Shown here piece after piece: positions 1-17,123 of a stretch of 32,500 nucleotides of DNA. The position numbers and the translations under genes were made by a program. This DNA is from Theodoxus fluviatilis (taxonomy: Eukaryota > Mollusca > Gastropoda > Cycloneritida > Neritidae): the NCBI GenBank assembly GCA_034096865.1, contig JAWQFJ010008675.1:1-32500 (forward strand), written 5' to 3'. The notes beneath the pieces were generated by a model that did not search any database, was not told the DNA's origin, and worked only from the letters and a program-made list of their open reading frames with translations. The first letter of the stretch is position 1. Each line of letters begins with the position of its first letter.

Positions 1-98
1 ACCAGACCAGACCAGACAGGACCAACCTCCAGACAAAGAGGTAATCAAATCATTCCTTTTAGTTGTACACAAATCATTCATGCATGACCAATACATAC
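1..98. repeat. MOB4 intron 4 (partial), CCAGA-rich start
   Basis: The first 40 bases are a degenerate CCAGA/GACA tract of the same kind as the arrays at 546-1012. The rest is plain intron up to the exon 4 donor. Confidence 0.6.
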
Positions 99-5955
<5,857 letters not shown>

Positions 5956-6070
5956 TATGCCAAGGAGAAACAAGTGACGTCTTTGATGTAGGGGAGGTCA
6001 GTCGGGTACGAACGTCTGACTCCTGAAGTTAACTCCCTTGAATCTTGGGTTCTTTACCTGAGGTGTGCAC
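5956..6070 (-). promoter_or_regulatory. MOB4 5' leader and proximal promoter with a CRE-like site
   Basis: The 115 bases upstream of the MOB4 ATG are ordinary non-repetitive sequence. A CRE-like GTGACGTC (5974-5981, 7 of 8 bases of TGACGTCA) lies about 20 bases before the start codon. No TATA box is visible. The transcription start cannot be placed, so the site could lie in the 5' UTR rather than the promoter. Confidence 0.3.
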
Positions 6071-7120
6071 CGGTTATGACTGGTGTTGCAACTATGTAGT
6101 TTTTTTTTTGGGAGGGTTGCTTTTTTTCTTGGGGGAGGGGGGGGAGGGGCTGTTTCAATCATTTGTAAACCCGGGGAGAAAATTCAAGCCTTCCCCCCCC
6201 CATCCCCCTTTAAGAAAAAAGAAAATCTTCCAGTCCGCAACCGCTGATTTGTCTGCATCTTTGTACCTGGACCCCCTTTCGCAACACCTCCCCCCCTTCA
6301 CTGTACCTAGTCCGGCCCTGTGTTGGTTTATAGGCGACTAGTTCAATCGCTGTACGTCTTTTAAAGGGGTCACATTAATATTTTCAAGAAACGGTGTGAA
6401 ATTTGAAGCCCATTCGATCAGCCGTTTTTTTCTCCTTTCTCAAACAAAACAAAAGTTATAGATTATGATGGCTTTTCCCTCGTGTGCAGGTGTTGAAAAC
6501 TTCACTTTTTAATCCCCTGGTCACTGGTGCACTTGAGCAATCCTCTGCTGGCTTCAAGTCCAGAAAATGTTCTGTTTGGCTCCTGAAGGAGTCTATCTCT
6601 GTAGCAGACACCATTTTGTATGTAACTGAAGACATGTGTGACGATGAGGAAGGGAGCTATGACCGCCAGGAAAGAATGGCAGATCGTCTGAGATAAGTAG
6701 TATAAACAAACAAACAAACAACCAACAAACAAACAAACAACAAACAAACAAACATTTCCCATCTTAACAGAATGTGTGATGGTCCTCAGTAGCATACAGA
6801 GTGATGCTGATTTGATTCCCACCTGAAGCCCAGAGTTTCTGTCTTTTCCCTTGCATAATTTTTCAGTCATGTATTAGGAATACCATAACCTCCATCATTC
6901 CTTGATTATAGGTTCTGCAGGTTACTGGGGAAAGACAGAATGGATCCTCTTTTTCACCCATGGAGTTTTCTATTCTGATACAAGTGTATGGTTATCTTCA
7001 GGGTTGATATTTGTTTGATTTTGTTTACTCTCCTCACACATAGGTTTCATCCTATGTGAAAAGTGGCATTATAGATTCACAAGCACCTTGTTTGGTGATG
7101 ATTTTAGAATCTCACATTGA
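6071..7120. other. Intergenic DNA upstream of MOB4
   Basis: Contains T- and G-rich runs (6101-6160), C-rich runs (6190-6215, 6288-6300) and a (CAAA)n array (6702-6752). The sequence cctagtccggccctg near 6305-6320 resembles the terminus of some DNA transposons (CAGGGCCGG on the other strand), but no partner end was found. No gene is supported here. Confidence 0.5.
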
Positions 7121-7390
7121 AAGGTAATGGTAATGGTGCTCTTTTTTGTATCGCAACTTTTACACCAATTGATGGATGTTCAAACTGTACACATTTACCC
7201 CCTGGTCATTGGGCAACTTCCAGCTCAGCCCTCACAGGTACCCTTTTTACTCCTGGGTGGGGAGAAGCAATGTGAGTAAAGCACCTTGCTCAAGGATGCA
7301 ACCCCAGCATCTGTGCAGTTTTGAACACCACACCCATCAGATGCAAGCAACTGCAAGTCAAGCATGCTAACCATTGAACTGTATTGCTTG
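7121..7390 (-). mobile_element. tRNA-derived SINE, copy 1
   Basis: On the minus strand a tRNA-like head carries a box A-like AGTTCAATGGTTAGCATGC (7380-7362) and a box B-like GGTGTTCAAAAC (7329-7318). A conserved-type central segment CCTTGAGCAAGGTGCTTTAC follows, then TTGCTTCTCCCCACCCAGGA, GGGTACCTGTGAGG, CCCAATGACCAGGGGGTAAA, and a tail ending CATTACCATTACC. The CCTTGAGCAAGG-type segment is common to several metazoan SINE superfamilies. Partial copies recur at 8352, 18632, 23052 and 27500. Confidence 0.7.
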
Positions 7391-7848
7391 GTTCACATTT
7401 GAAAATGATTTGTTATGATCTCTTGAAAAGATTAATGACATTAATTTATTCTTCTTCAGAATTGAGCTAGCTCATGAAGAATTGAGGTTTGCATTAAACC
7501 CCTAAAAATACTCAACCCAACAAAAACAAAACAACCTCCCCTCTCCCTCTTTTTTGTGCTTCATGCCCACACAATTTTTCTATGTGCTCAGGATGAATAA
7601 AGAAATTATTTATTGCTACCAAACAAAAATGTGTACAGAACCTGTGGGTCCTGGCTGACCACCTTGAGTGAGCCTGGTACCCAGGGGATTGAACTACTGA
7701 GAATCATGTGGTGCAACTCCCTGCAGGCTGGGGGTGAGAGCAGAGACCCACCAAATCTCCCGACAAGATTCATAAAAGGCAGAAAGCTATGGAAAGCTGG
7801 ACCTATAGTGCTCTAACCCGAATCAGCTCTAGTGTATTTCATGGTCAA

Positions 7849-7915
7849 TGGGCTGATAGGCCATTAAAATTCATTCACTCATTCATTTATTTATTTATTC
7901 ATTCACACATTCACA
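7849..7915 (+). repeat. Retroposon-like tail: ATTAAAA followed by (ATTC)n/(ATTT)n
   Basis: GGGCTGATAGGCCATTAAAA is followed by a tetranucleotide ATTC/ATTT array. A polyadenylation-like hexamer running straight into a tetranucleotide repeat is typical of LINE or SINE 3' ends. The upstream 200 bases may be its body but are not recognised. Confidence 0.4.
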
Positions 7916-7939
7916 TGTTGCAGGCAGGCCTGGGAAAAT

Positions 7940-8185
7940 CCCATGAAGCAGTCTGCACCACAGAGGACAGGCAGCCACTACGAAGAGTCACATGCCATCA
8001 GAGCTGCTCAATGCTCCCCTCACAAGCTGGAACCCCTGGCTGCTGGGCTTTCAGGGCCTACACCAGTAGCTCTGCCAGGGGCAGCCCCAAGCCAGAGGCT
8101 AGCATTAGGACAGGGTCAGATCATTTAGATCCAAGCCAGCTATGGATTAGAATCACCCTGGAATACCAAGCCATGCACAACAACT
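7940..8185 (+). repeat. Unnamed interspersed repeat family B, copy 1
   Basis: This stretch shares order and wording with 29480-29720, for example a common CTGGCTGCTGGGCTTTCAGG block and flanking matches (AGTCACATC/GCC, AGCTGG, CAGAG, TGGAATA). Identity is roughly 65-75% by eye over about 230 bases. There is no coding capacity and the class is unknown. Confidence 0.6.
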
Positions 8186-8351
8186 AACTGGTTGTGAAAC
8201 CCTGTTTCCTTCCCCCCCAAAAAACATCATCACACGCATCCACCATTCAAACAGAAAAATCAACACCTAGCTCTCCCTCAACATTTCTTCTGTGAAGAAG
8301 ATCTTATGAAGCATTAAATCTTGAACCATATGAAGTTTATATTTAATCAGA

Positions 8352-8662
8352 ACTTGCATTGCTTCTACCCACCCAGGAGTAAAACCGGGTACCTGTGAGG
8401 GCAGAGATGGAACACTGCAGTGCCATTAACTTTGTATGCAGCAGAGAGTCTGAGCATCAGGATGAAATACTCCCCAGGGAGTGGAGTTGGTGCTGGCACC
8501 CGACTGTGTGTGTCCTGTCTGTCCCCATTTGTCATCAGTTGCCAGGGAAAGATTGATCAATCGGCCATGTGATCAGGGGGTAAAGTGAAAAGTGGTTTGA
8601 GACCCAGACATGGGTGATAAGTGACTGTATAAAACTACACCTTTACCTTTAGAACATTTTTG
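8352..8662 (+). mobile_element. SINE-family copy 2 (head missing or diverged)
   Basis: Matches copy 1 (inverted) across CATTGCTTCTACCCACCCAG, GAGTAAAA and GGGTACCTGTGAGGGC. It matches copy 3 (27500-27812) further on through GTTGGTGCTGG, AAGTGGTTTGAGACCCA and CATGG, and ends in ACACCTTTACC. The tRNA-like head is not recognisable. Confidence 0.6.
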
Positions 8663-9089
8663 AGAAAGAAAACTGGAGAGGTGGCCTATACATCACTGGG
8701 TAGCAAGAGGCTGCATGTGAAAGACAGTTCTCCTGCAGTATAGATTTAAAGGACATTATTTGTTAAGCCCATGTATTGATGGGTGGGTTGGATGGAGTTA
8801 GCACATATTTTATTCATCCAAAATAAGGAAGTTAAAAGCCACATTTCACTGGCAGTTGATATTGGCTATGTATAACAACTTCCTAATGCAAGACATTTCA
8901 ATAAACCCAGATTTCTCCATCCCAGGGATAGAACCACGGCACTGCGCCTCGCACATCGTCCAATGCAAGACAAACAGTTACAAATAAGGGGTGGTATGAA
9001 ATGAACGAGGGTAACTGGTTAGGTTAACCCTCAGAGTGCCCTGATAACCCCCAGAACACACTCCCAGTGCTCTGGCATTGATGGCAGAT

Positions 9090-9180
9090 CGGCTCTGATG
9101 TGTGCTGTGCTCTCATTGGTTGATAGAAATAGGCTCTAACCAATAGAGAGTGAGTTAAGTAAAAGTTTAACACATAGAGA
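9090..9180. promoter_or_regulatory. Inverted pair of CCAAT boxes
   Basis: CTCATTGGTT and AACCAATAGAG face each other 16 bases apart (about 9113-9151). CCAAT is the NF-Y core and paired inverted copies are typical of promoters, but no adjacent gene is seen, so function is doubtful. Confidence 0.2.
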
Positions 9181-9461
9181 CAGAGCCAAATGGCAAACAA
9201 TTTGGACTGTGGCAGTCCATCGTTGCTGTCCAGATTTTCAGACAGTGGCACTCTGAGATTAAGATCATACTGCAGCTCTAAAATAGTTGGCATTTTAAAT
9301 ACTTATGGCCCATCAGCCTTTGAGTTGGCATTTACAAATGGCTGGAGTGTTGTTGCATTTTTTCTGTTCAAAATGCAGAAATATTTCTATACTTCTTTGA
9401 CCTCACTGAGAGATGAGAAAAACAAACAAATAAACACATTAAAAATGCCATCAACCAACCA

Positions 9462-9560
9462 ATCCAGCCCCACCCAGCCCACTCACCCACCCAGCAAGCA
9501 AGCAAGCACCCATCCATCCACCCACTCACCCACCCACCCAATCAGTCAACCAACCCCACC
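9462..9560. repeat. CCCA/AAGC/ATCC-type imperfect microsatellite
   Basis: Imperfect CCCACTCA, CAAG and CATC units over about 100 bases. The open frame through it (Pro/Ser/Thr-rich) is a repeat read-through. Confidence 0.75.
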
Positions 9561-9660
9561 CACCAAAAAATCCCCCAATAAATCCCCGAACTGCTGCATA
9601 TTAATCTATACATCCACTCCCCAAAAAGGAAGCAACACAGAAAATGCATTGAAAATATTT

Positions 9661-12600
9661 TAATGTTATTATATGATGCAAGGTGGGCAACTCTGGCTAC
9701 AGTTGTATGTGCTGACATTGTCATACTCTCTATGCATTGTGTATTTCACGATGGTACAGGTCAACCTCTGAGCACTGCACACATCACATAATCTACACAC
9801 GTCATCAAATTGAAAGCACATAGAATTGTAGTCAGGAGCACAAGCTAGTTAATAATTTCCTATCTCACTTTCCATGGACATTCAATGAGTTGAATATTGC
9901 AAACACATATAATTGAGAAAACCATCTTCCTCATCATTCATACAATTTCTTCCTTCTATGCTGTATCAATTTACCTTTTATGATCCCTATTAAGTCCAAC
10001 ATATCCCTTCTTATTATCTCCTTACCTCTGAGAGTGCGTTAACTCAAGCAAAAACAAATTAGCATGCCTCTAGGTGATGGAACAAATCATGAAACATAAA
10101 AGTGAATGATCTGGGGTGGGCACTAGTTGCCCCCCAAAAAGAGGTAAAAATTTGGCTGGAGCCCAGGTTCTTCTAGGCCAATGGTGGAATGAAGTAGTAA
10201 AAGCAAAATAAGGCGGAAAGATAAAATGAAATGCAATTTTTTCTGCGAAAAATATAAACAAAAAAAGTGGAATCCACCAAACGGCAGAAAATTCCCACCT
10301 CTGATGATCGTATTGTTGCTGATTGTATGCAACTACTGGTTAACACACCACCCTACATATTTGTATGCTGTTAGTCTAAATAATATAACAAACTGCTAAG
10401 TCACTTTTAATCTTCTTTTTTTCCCCAACATCCTGATAACCTGTTACTCTGACCATAAATGAAACAAGTTCGCCATTAAGAATCACTCTTGATTATTAGA
10501 AAATGATGCAAATGTACTCTGTTAATTGCATAAATGGGCACACTTTCTGAATGGGTGCATTCTCAAGACAGATAAGTAAGACTGCAAAATTACAGAAATT
10601 TTGTCTCCCCAGAGTTTGAAAAACCTAGTTTTGAGACAGGCACATGTGTTGAACTATACATAATTTTTTTCCACAACTGTGATCAATTTACTTCCAGAGC
10701 TGAGTCATAACATCAAGCACCAAAAACACTGTGGTCTTCATCAATACAAACATTTCTCTCTGGTGTGGTGAGAACATTGTAAAAGATTACATAAATTCTG
10801 GAGTGTATTCTCTAATGGGATTTTCATTACAATCAATGGCAAACATACAGTACATCGCAATTGAAATCAAGCAACCATTACCAAATTTTGCAACTGCTCA
10901 TTGTAGTTTTAGTAGCCCCACATAGGGATGTAACAGTGCTCAAGATAATTACAAGAATTGGACACAGAAGACTGGTATAACGATACAATATGACTGAATC
11001 CTGGGAGGAGGAAGACTGTCAAACAGAAGAAAGAAGTATTCACATCTCAACTCCACCATAACATTCTGAATATATTGTCCATGCTCAACAGCTCAAGAAA
11101 TGACAAACTTCCTTCAGAAGTGCAGCTCTGCTGTAGAAATTAAGTCCAAGTTCCCACTGGATTTCTCCAGAAAGCTGCCCAGTTATCAGAGAGCTGCTGT
11201 GAGCCACACACAGTGGACAGTAGGTATCTCATGGGTGTGAAAATTCAGCAGTGCACAGTGGATAAATGTAGCTGGTCTTTTTTCCTGAGCTGTCTTTACA
11301 ACCAGCTTATGGAATACCAAATTTCTGAACCAGACAAGCACCTAGATTGGAACTATCCTCTGCTATCTGAGCAGATGTACACATGAGCAATTAGGAAAAT
11401 GGCAGGATTGTGTGCAGAGTAAATGACAACATGTCCCTGAATTACTTTTTTTTCTCTCTCTAAAGTTTTGCCATTCCTGTGGCATTTCAGGAGCTGTTGA
11501 GCATGGGCACATCATAACTTGATGTACAAAAAAGGCAAATACAACACACACAAAACAATGTAATATGTTATCAAGTTGCATACTTTTGTTGTGAGTGTTC
11601 TATGTTTCATTTTTTTCATTTTTGCACCTTCACTCAAATGCTCACTGCAGCAAGACACCTGAAACTACTTAGTGGCTCAGAACATCAAACAACTTGTGGT
11701 CAGAACACAGAAAACATAGCTATGAAAATAACAGTCAAGTACAACAACATGACCGACTTAACCCTCCCACATTTGAGCCTATCACAAACAATGCACTCTG
11801 ATAGTTCAGTCTACACATCTCCATAACCTGGTGGAGATGGAAGCATGTCTTATCTTTAACAGTTTGCACAAGAACTGCACTCCATTTCACAGTGTCCATG
11901 ACTATCATCAAATCCATCTGACATTTTCCTTCTCCTCTTCCTCCTCCTCTTATTTCACCATGTATTGCCCAGATACACGAGGCAATTGGGCTAACTGGGT
12001 TTCAAACACTGTTGAGTTACGATATTGATAAATAAAACTGATCTTGAATTCTCTTAAACATTCAAACTGCAACTTCATGCCATATAATTTTCCATATCAC
12101 ATTCTCCTAATAGCACTGAGGGGTTTGATCAGGAAAAAATTGCACATTGAAAAAGTGATATGAAGGCAAGTCAAAAGCTGGTGAATGATTCAATGATTAT
12201 TGTGCACAACCCTGAGATTTCTCAACAACGCCATGACAAGAACAGGGTCACCAATGAAAAAATACTATATCCAATCAGAACTAAAACTTTTGTAGTCAAT
12301 TTTTTCTTCTGAAATCAACACAGCAAATAATAACAACAGAAAAGGTGTTTCTGACAATGCAAATCAAAGCAACCATATATACACTAGGAAAAAAAGTGCA
12401 AAAGTTAAAAGAGACACAAACTATAAACTGATGTAAAAAAAACCAGAACAAAAAGATATATCAAGAAAATTTCACTCCATGATACCATTTCTTTTCTTTT
12501 CATGCATTACAAGGCTTGTAAAACTATACACAACTGAAATATTTACCAAACCACAAGCATAAAATTCAGAGTTTATCAGTGTAAATGTCTTGTTGCATGT

Positions 12601-13600
12601 TGCATACTGCACATGATGCATTTAACTTATTTCATGAGAAGTAAAAAATAGAAGAGAAGCAGAAAACAGCTAGAAAAGAAACGGTGCTCTAGAAATTAAA
12701 TGCCTGAATACAACAATTGAAAAATCACTAGTTAATTAATAAAGATATTTCTTAGTATCACAGCCTCTGAGCAAAGAGAAATTTGAACAGAGAAGTTTTA
12801 CTGAGTAAAAAGAGAAAAAAAAGAAAAATGGGACATGGCTATCTTTTACAGAGACAGAGTGAGAAACGAAAACATGAGTTACACTTTGCTTTGCGTTCTG
12901 AAAGAGAAGATAAAAGGAATAAAAATAACTAAATTTCATCACATCTTTTACCACACCACATCTAGATGCACTTTTTCAGTCTTCAACCATTTATTAAAAC
13001 TTCTTTGTTCCTCTGAGTAAAATTATATCATCTAAGTCTTCTTCACGATATCAAACAATTAGTTGTTTTTGTCACTAAATCACCCATTACATACATGAAA
13101 ATAAAGATAAAAATCAAGTCTTTATTTAATTTTAAAACTTAACAAATCCCTCGATTAAAATGGTAATCACTTTTAAGAACACCACAGCCTTATAAAGACT
13201 ACCTGATTAAAAGTTCAGCACTGTACTTATATGAGAAAAAGCTTGCCCACTTATTTGCAACTGGATAGAATAAATTGGATCATGAAGATTCCTCATGAAT
13301 CCAAAGACTGACACAAATACAAAACCAAAATAAAAAAAGAAGCCAAAAACCAAATAAATAAGAATTCCATTTTTGTGGGTTTTGATGATAGCTCTAAATT
13401 GTATCAGCCCTCTGCTTGGTGTCTCAGACCATGGTAAAGCCTCTAATCTTTGAACTGCACAGGGTTAAACCACAGAGCAAGTTTCCTAACTTAGTCACAG
13501 CACACCACATCATGTGATGCAGTGTGGTGAGCAACCATTGACTGTAAACTTCTTCAGCATATTTAAGTGGTTCAGAAGCAATTGAGGTAGTCTAGTTCTC
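9661..13600. other. AT-rich intergenic DNA without a recognisable gene
   Basis: About 4 kb of AT-rich sequence. Open frames are short, lack recognisable motifs and overlap at random on both strands. A CTCCTC tract is present at 11930-11950. I see no repeat family shared with the rest of the window. Confidence 0.6.
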
Positions 13601-13610
13601 TAATCAGACA

Positions 13611-13892
13611 GTGAGGAACACTGCAGATCATCTATTTCTATATTTGAAAAGGATAGGGTACTGCCAGACTTTGTTTACACATGTAGCAAGGGGGCATCCC
13701 AAACCTCTATCAATGATGATGAGGATTTTGTTGAGATGGCTATTCAAGAAGGATCTGATGAGTAAGAAGACATACTTCTTTTTTTGTAAGAAAGAAGAGG
13801 AAAATGCAGTTTTGGAGGAGCAGCTTGTGGAAATTGCTCAAGAACTGATGGCTGAAGGTGATTTGGTCACTGATTCATACATGCCATCATGA
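13611..13892 (+). CDS. Doubtful small ORF or exon remnant, acidic C-terminus
   Basis: A 93-codon open frame whose last part, KKEEENAVLEEQLVEIAQEL followed by MAEGDLVTDSYMPS, looks protein-like: charged and helix-forming, with a clean stop. The first half reads less like protein. A second frame over 13690-13745 also looks protein-like (SINDDEDFVEMAIQEGSDE), as if a frameshift had occurred. It may be the decayed 3' end of a gene or retrocopy. I do not recognise it, and chance is a fair explanation in AT-rich DNA. Confidence 0.18.
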   Translation: MRNTADHLFLYLKRIGYCQTLFTHVARGHPKPLSMMMRILLRWLFKKDLMSKKTYFFFCKKEEENAVLEEQLVEIAQELMAEGDLVTDSYMPS

Positions 13893-14187
13893 ATTATGCA
13901 ATAAGTTGATCTGGGGGGAGTCATGTCAAACACTTGTCAAATTGTTTGTCAGGCAGTACCCTTATTTGTTGCAATACCATAGTCAAAGAAAAAAGAGTGA
14001 GGAAATGACATTGATCTACAAGGATAAAGGAGACAAAGAGCTTTCCAATAATGGCAACAGTTTTGGATTAGTTTGACAAGTAATTTTTCAGCAATATTTG
14101 TGAAAATGCAGAAAAACATGTGTCTCCATGCAACACAAGCTAAAAATAGTGCCGTCTACAATGAGTTAAAGTAGGTCACCATTGCTG

Positions 14188-14402
14188 GTGAGGGGAGGGG
14201 TGAGGAGAGGGGGAAGGGGTGAGGAGAGAGGGGAGGGGTAAGGAGAGAGGGGAGGGGTGAGGAGAGAGGGGAGAGGTGAGGAGAGAGGGGAGGGGTGAGG
14301 AGAGAGGGGAGGGGTGAGGAGAGAGGGGAGGGGTGAGGAGAGAGGGGAGGGAGGAGGAGAGAGGAGGGGGGAGGAGGAGGGGAGGGGAGGAGGGGGGGGG
14401 GA
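14188..14402. repeat. Homopurine minisatellite (GGAGGGGTGAGGAGAGAG-type)
   Basis: About 215 bases of near-pure purine on the plus strand, built of variants of an 18-20-bp unit and ending in GGAGG and a G9 run. The strand asymmetry and mirror-like units favour intramolecular triplex or quadruplex. The Pro/Leu/Ser frames on the other strand are artefacts. Confidence 0.9.
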
Positions 14403-14505
14403 GAGCCCTTCTAAACACCTGGGTAGCCTATGATTATCTCTAGGTCGTTGAGTATGTCTGCCAGTTTCATTGCTGCAGGTTGTGTGGTACTGGAGTTTTA
14501 GTGGA

Positions 14506-14507
<2 letters not shown>

Positions 14508-14541
<34 letters not shown>

Positions 14542-14552
14542 ACAAGAAAGGG

Positions 14553-14585
<33 letters not shown>

Positions 14586-14665
14586 ACACACTCTCACACA
14601 CACACTGTCACACACACACAGAGACAAGTGCGGGCACTCACTCACACGCACTCACACACACGCTC
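14508..14665. repeat. CA microsatellite, interrupted
   Basis: Two CA arrays separated by GAGACAAGAAAGGG, then CACT/CACA variants. The GAGACAAG interruption recurs at about 14620, suggesting internal duplication of the array. Confidence 0.9.
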
Positions 14666-14834
14666 GCACAGTGTGAGGGAGCAACTGAGGCAAAGCTGAG
14701 AGTACATTCAGTATGGGAATGGCACAAAGGGGCACAGAGAGCAGGTGAGGGACATCACACATTAAAATGACAATGTTAAAGGTTTAACATACAGAGCCAA
14801 AGCCCTTCAAGGGAAAGGCAGGAAAAAAAAGTAG

Positions 14835-14908
14835 TACCACAGGCGGGGACTGAACCCACAAACTTTCGGTTGGCACATAAAATGCTCTACCAGCTGAGCT
14901 ACCATGGT
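14835..14908 (-). pseudogene. tRNA-like pseudogene or SINE head with degenerate anticodon arm
   Basis: The 74-nt minus-strand segment folds with a full 7-bp acceptor stem (ACCATGG with CTGTGGT, including G-U pairs). It has a perfect D arm (GCTC/GAGC, loop AGCTGGTA; box A TAGCTCAGCTGG) and a 5-bp T arm with loop TTCAGTC (box B GGTTCAGTCCC). The anticodon stem does not pair (TTTTA against ACCGA), so it cannot be a working tRNA. A T8 run (14830-14823) follows four bases after the 3' end, as a Pol III terminator would. It could be a retired tRNA gene or the promoter head of a SINE. Confidence 0.6.
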
Positions 14909-15486
14909 CCTCGCTGTTTCCTCCTGTCTACACTGATGTAATGCAAAAAGGATCTCTGACAGATCCATAGCAGGATCATACAAAGTGGTGTTATGTCTCA
15001 AATCAGGACAGCACTGCCCTGCTCTGAATCGGAGTACATATTTTCAGTAGGAACACAGACATCCAAAAAGCATTTTCAACAGCAATATGAAGTGTAGAGA
15101 CACTTCAAAATATATCCATAGGCGGGTATTAGATTGCATTGTCTCTTCCTTTAAAGGATCTCATCCACTGGTTAAAACACAAAATTTGACAAGATTTGAG
15201 CAATGCATCAATGACCAGAATGATCCATACAATACCTTTCACAGAACTAAAGATAGAAGAGACAATGAGCTAAATTAATCAGATTACAACAACCCTACCT
15301 ATACAGAACATCATTTCACACCAAGAGTAAAACTAAAAAAGTTGTCTTTCTTGTTGTCATTCACATGACAGAAAAATGAATCAAGTGATCAAAACTGCAG
15401 TGAAACTACACTGTTACCTTCATACATCCCTGTTCCTGAACACTAAAGGCTAGTGTTAAAAAAAACAAGAAGGGCAAAGCCCATAC

Positions 15487-16336
15487 GACTCACATGCTTG
15501 ACCTTGACCTTTATATGACCTTGACCTTCCGGTGACCTTCAAGGTCAAGGTCAAACAACTAAACCTACCAATGACATCATACACTAAGAAATGCTTTACA
15601 CATTTTTCCTACCAAAATACATGTGACCTTGACCCAAGGTCAAGGTCATCCAAGGTCATGCAACACAAAGCTGTTAATTCAAGACATAGGAAGCACAATG
15701 GTGCTTATTGGCACTTTCTACCATGAGATATAGTCACTTTTAGTGGTTCACTACCCCAATTTGGTCACATTTCATAAGGGTCAAAGTGACCTTGACCTTG
15801 ATGATATGTGAACAAATGTGTCTCATGATCAAAGTATAACATGTGCCCCACATAATTATTAAGTTTGAAACAGTTATCTTCCATAGTTCAGGGTCAAGGT
15901 CACTTCAAAATATGTATACGATCCAACTTTGAAGAGCTCCTGTGACCTTGACCTTGAAGCAAGGTCAACCAAACTGGTATCAATAGATAGGGCTTGCTTT
16001 GACCTATATACCACTTGTAGCTGAGGTCGCCATTCTCAATAACGTGGGAGAAAATTGGGAAAATGTGAAAAATGACTGTTTTTGAGACCACATTTATGGC
16101 TCCTGTGACCTTGACCTTGAAGCAAGGTCAAGTCACTATGTATATTTTTTGAGGCCTTGTCATCATACACCATCATGCCACATTTGGTGTTGATAGACTT
16201 AATAGTCTCCGAGAAAAATCCAACGTTTAAGTTTTTTACGGACGGACGGACGCCCGCCCGGACGGACGGACGGACGCCCGGACGGACGGACGACACGGCT
16301 CAGTACATAGACTCACTTTTGCTTCGCATGTGAGTC
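15487..16336. mobile_element. 850-bp element with GACTCACATGC inverted ends and many AGGTCA half-sites
   Basis: GACTCACATGC (15487-15497) is exactly inverted as GCATGTGAGTC (16326-16336). Inside, TCAAGGTCA or its complement TGACCTTGA occurs 13 times (overlaps counted), clustered near 15499-15555, 15625-15660, 15787, 15890, 15942 and 16104. The right part has a GGAC/GCCC array (16239-16290) and a terminal hairpin GACTCAC/GTGAGTC. No transposase or clear target duplication is visible. It lies downstream of CROT, possibly beyond its 3' UTR. Confidence 0.55.
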
Positions 16337-16419
16337 AAAAATCCCCACCCCCCCCCAAAAAAAGAAAGAAGTCATGATGCTGTAAATCAAATGGTGCCTC
16401 TTACACGCAGGGGAGGGGG

Positions 16420-16421
<2 letters not shown>

Positions 16422-16466
<45 letters not shown>

Positions 16467-16511
16467 CCAAAACACACACACACACCCTCCAAAACACACC
16501 CACACACCCAA
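16422..16511. repeat. CA microsatellite with CCCTCCAAAACA duplications
   Basis: A clean CA run is followed by two copies of CACCCTCCAAAACACAC and further CCCA units. Confidence 0.9.
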
Positions 16512-16746
16512 ACCACTCACAACTAGAGCTGCAGTTAGCACAAGAATGCTATCTCATCCCTTGCAGTGGGCACTGGCAATCACAGTTCTTGAACTACTCT
16601 GGCCCACAATTTGAGTCTCTAAGGCTCCGCTAGCCGAGTTGACTTTGTCGTCTACCCTCTTGTCACCAGTTTCCAGAGACTGCAGTCTGAGGTCAAGAGA
16701 CTGGAAGCAGTGGGCTAGCATGACATTACACCAAAACATACATCTA

Positions 16747-17123
16747 CAGACCTGCCAACCCACCAACATGCCAAAGAGTAGCATCCAGAGCTTTTGGGAG
16801 TATCATTAAAAAAATAGGCGTAGCGGGGGAGGGGGGGGGGGGGGGGGGGGTGAAGAGAAAGGCTGTGAAGGCGCTCAACCGGCGGCGTGAAGGGGGGGGG
16901 GAGGAGTACGGTTGTGACGGCGCTCAGCCGACGGTGTGAAGCGGGCGGGGGTGGGGGGGGGGGGGGGGGGGGGGGGGGCGCTACGTGGAGGGCAAAAGGT
17001 CGAAAGTTCAGTTCGAGGCTGGCACGCGGAAAAATCGTAGTTTTTCAGGACGATCGTAGCATCGTAGCAAGCATGTCAAAATCGTAGCATGCTACGCCTA
17101 AATCGTAGTACTTGGCAGGTCTG
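16747..17123. mobile_element. 377-bp MITE with CAGACCTGCCAA inverted ends and CATCTA target duplication
   Basis: The 12-bp terminal inverted repeats are perfect: CAGACCTGCCAA (16747-16758) and TTGGCAGGTCTG (17112-17123). Both sides are flanked by the same hexamer CATCTA (16741-16746 and 17124-17129). A second inverted pair lies inside (TAGGCGTAGC near 16815 and GCTACGCCTA near 17092). The core carries poly-G runs (16827-16850, 16951-16978). There is no ORF, so it must have been mobilised in trans. Confidence 0.8.

Noticed and set aside
6045..6341. Frame ending near cctagtccggccctg, possibly a transposon end
   Set aside because: CAGGGCCGG resembles known DNA-transposon termini, but no inverse partner or target duplication was found.
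8890..8990. A box B-like GGTTCTATCCC on the minus strand with nearby GCGAGGCGCAGTGC
   Set aside because: No box A at the right distance and no cloverleaf, so not called as a tRNA or SINE.
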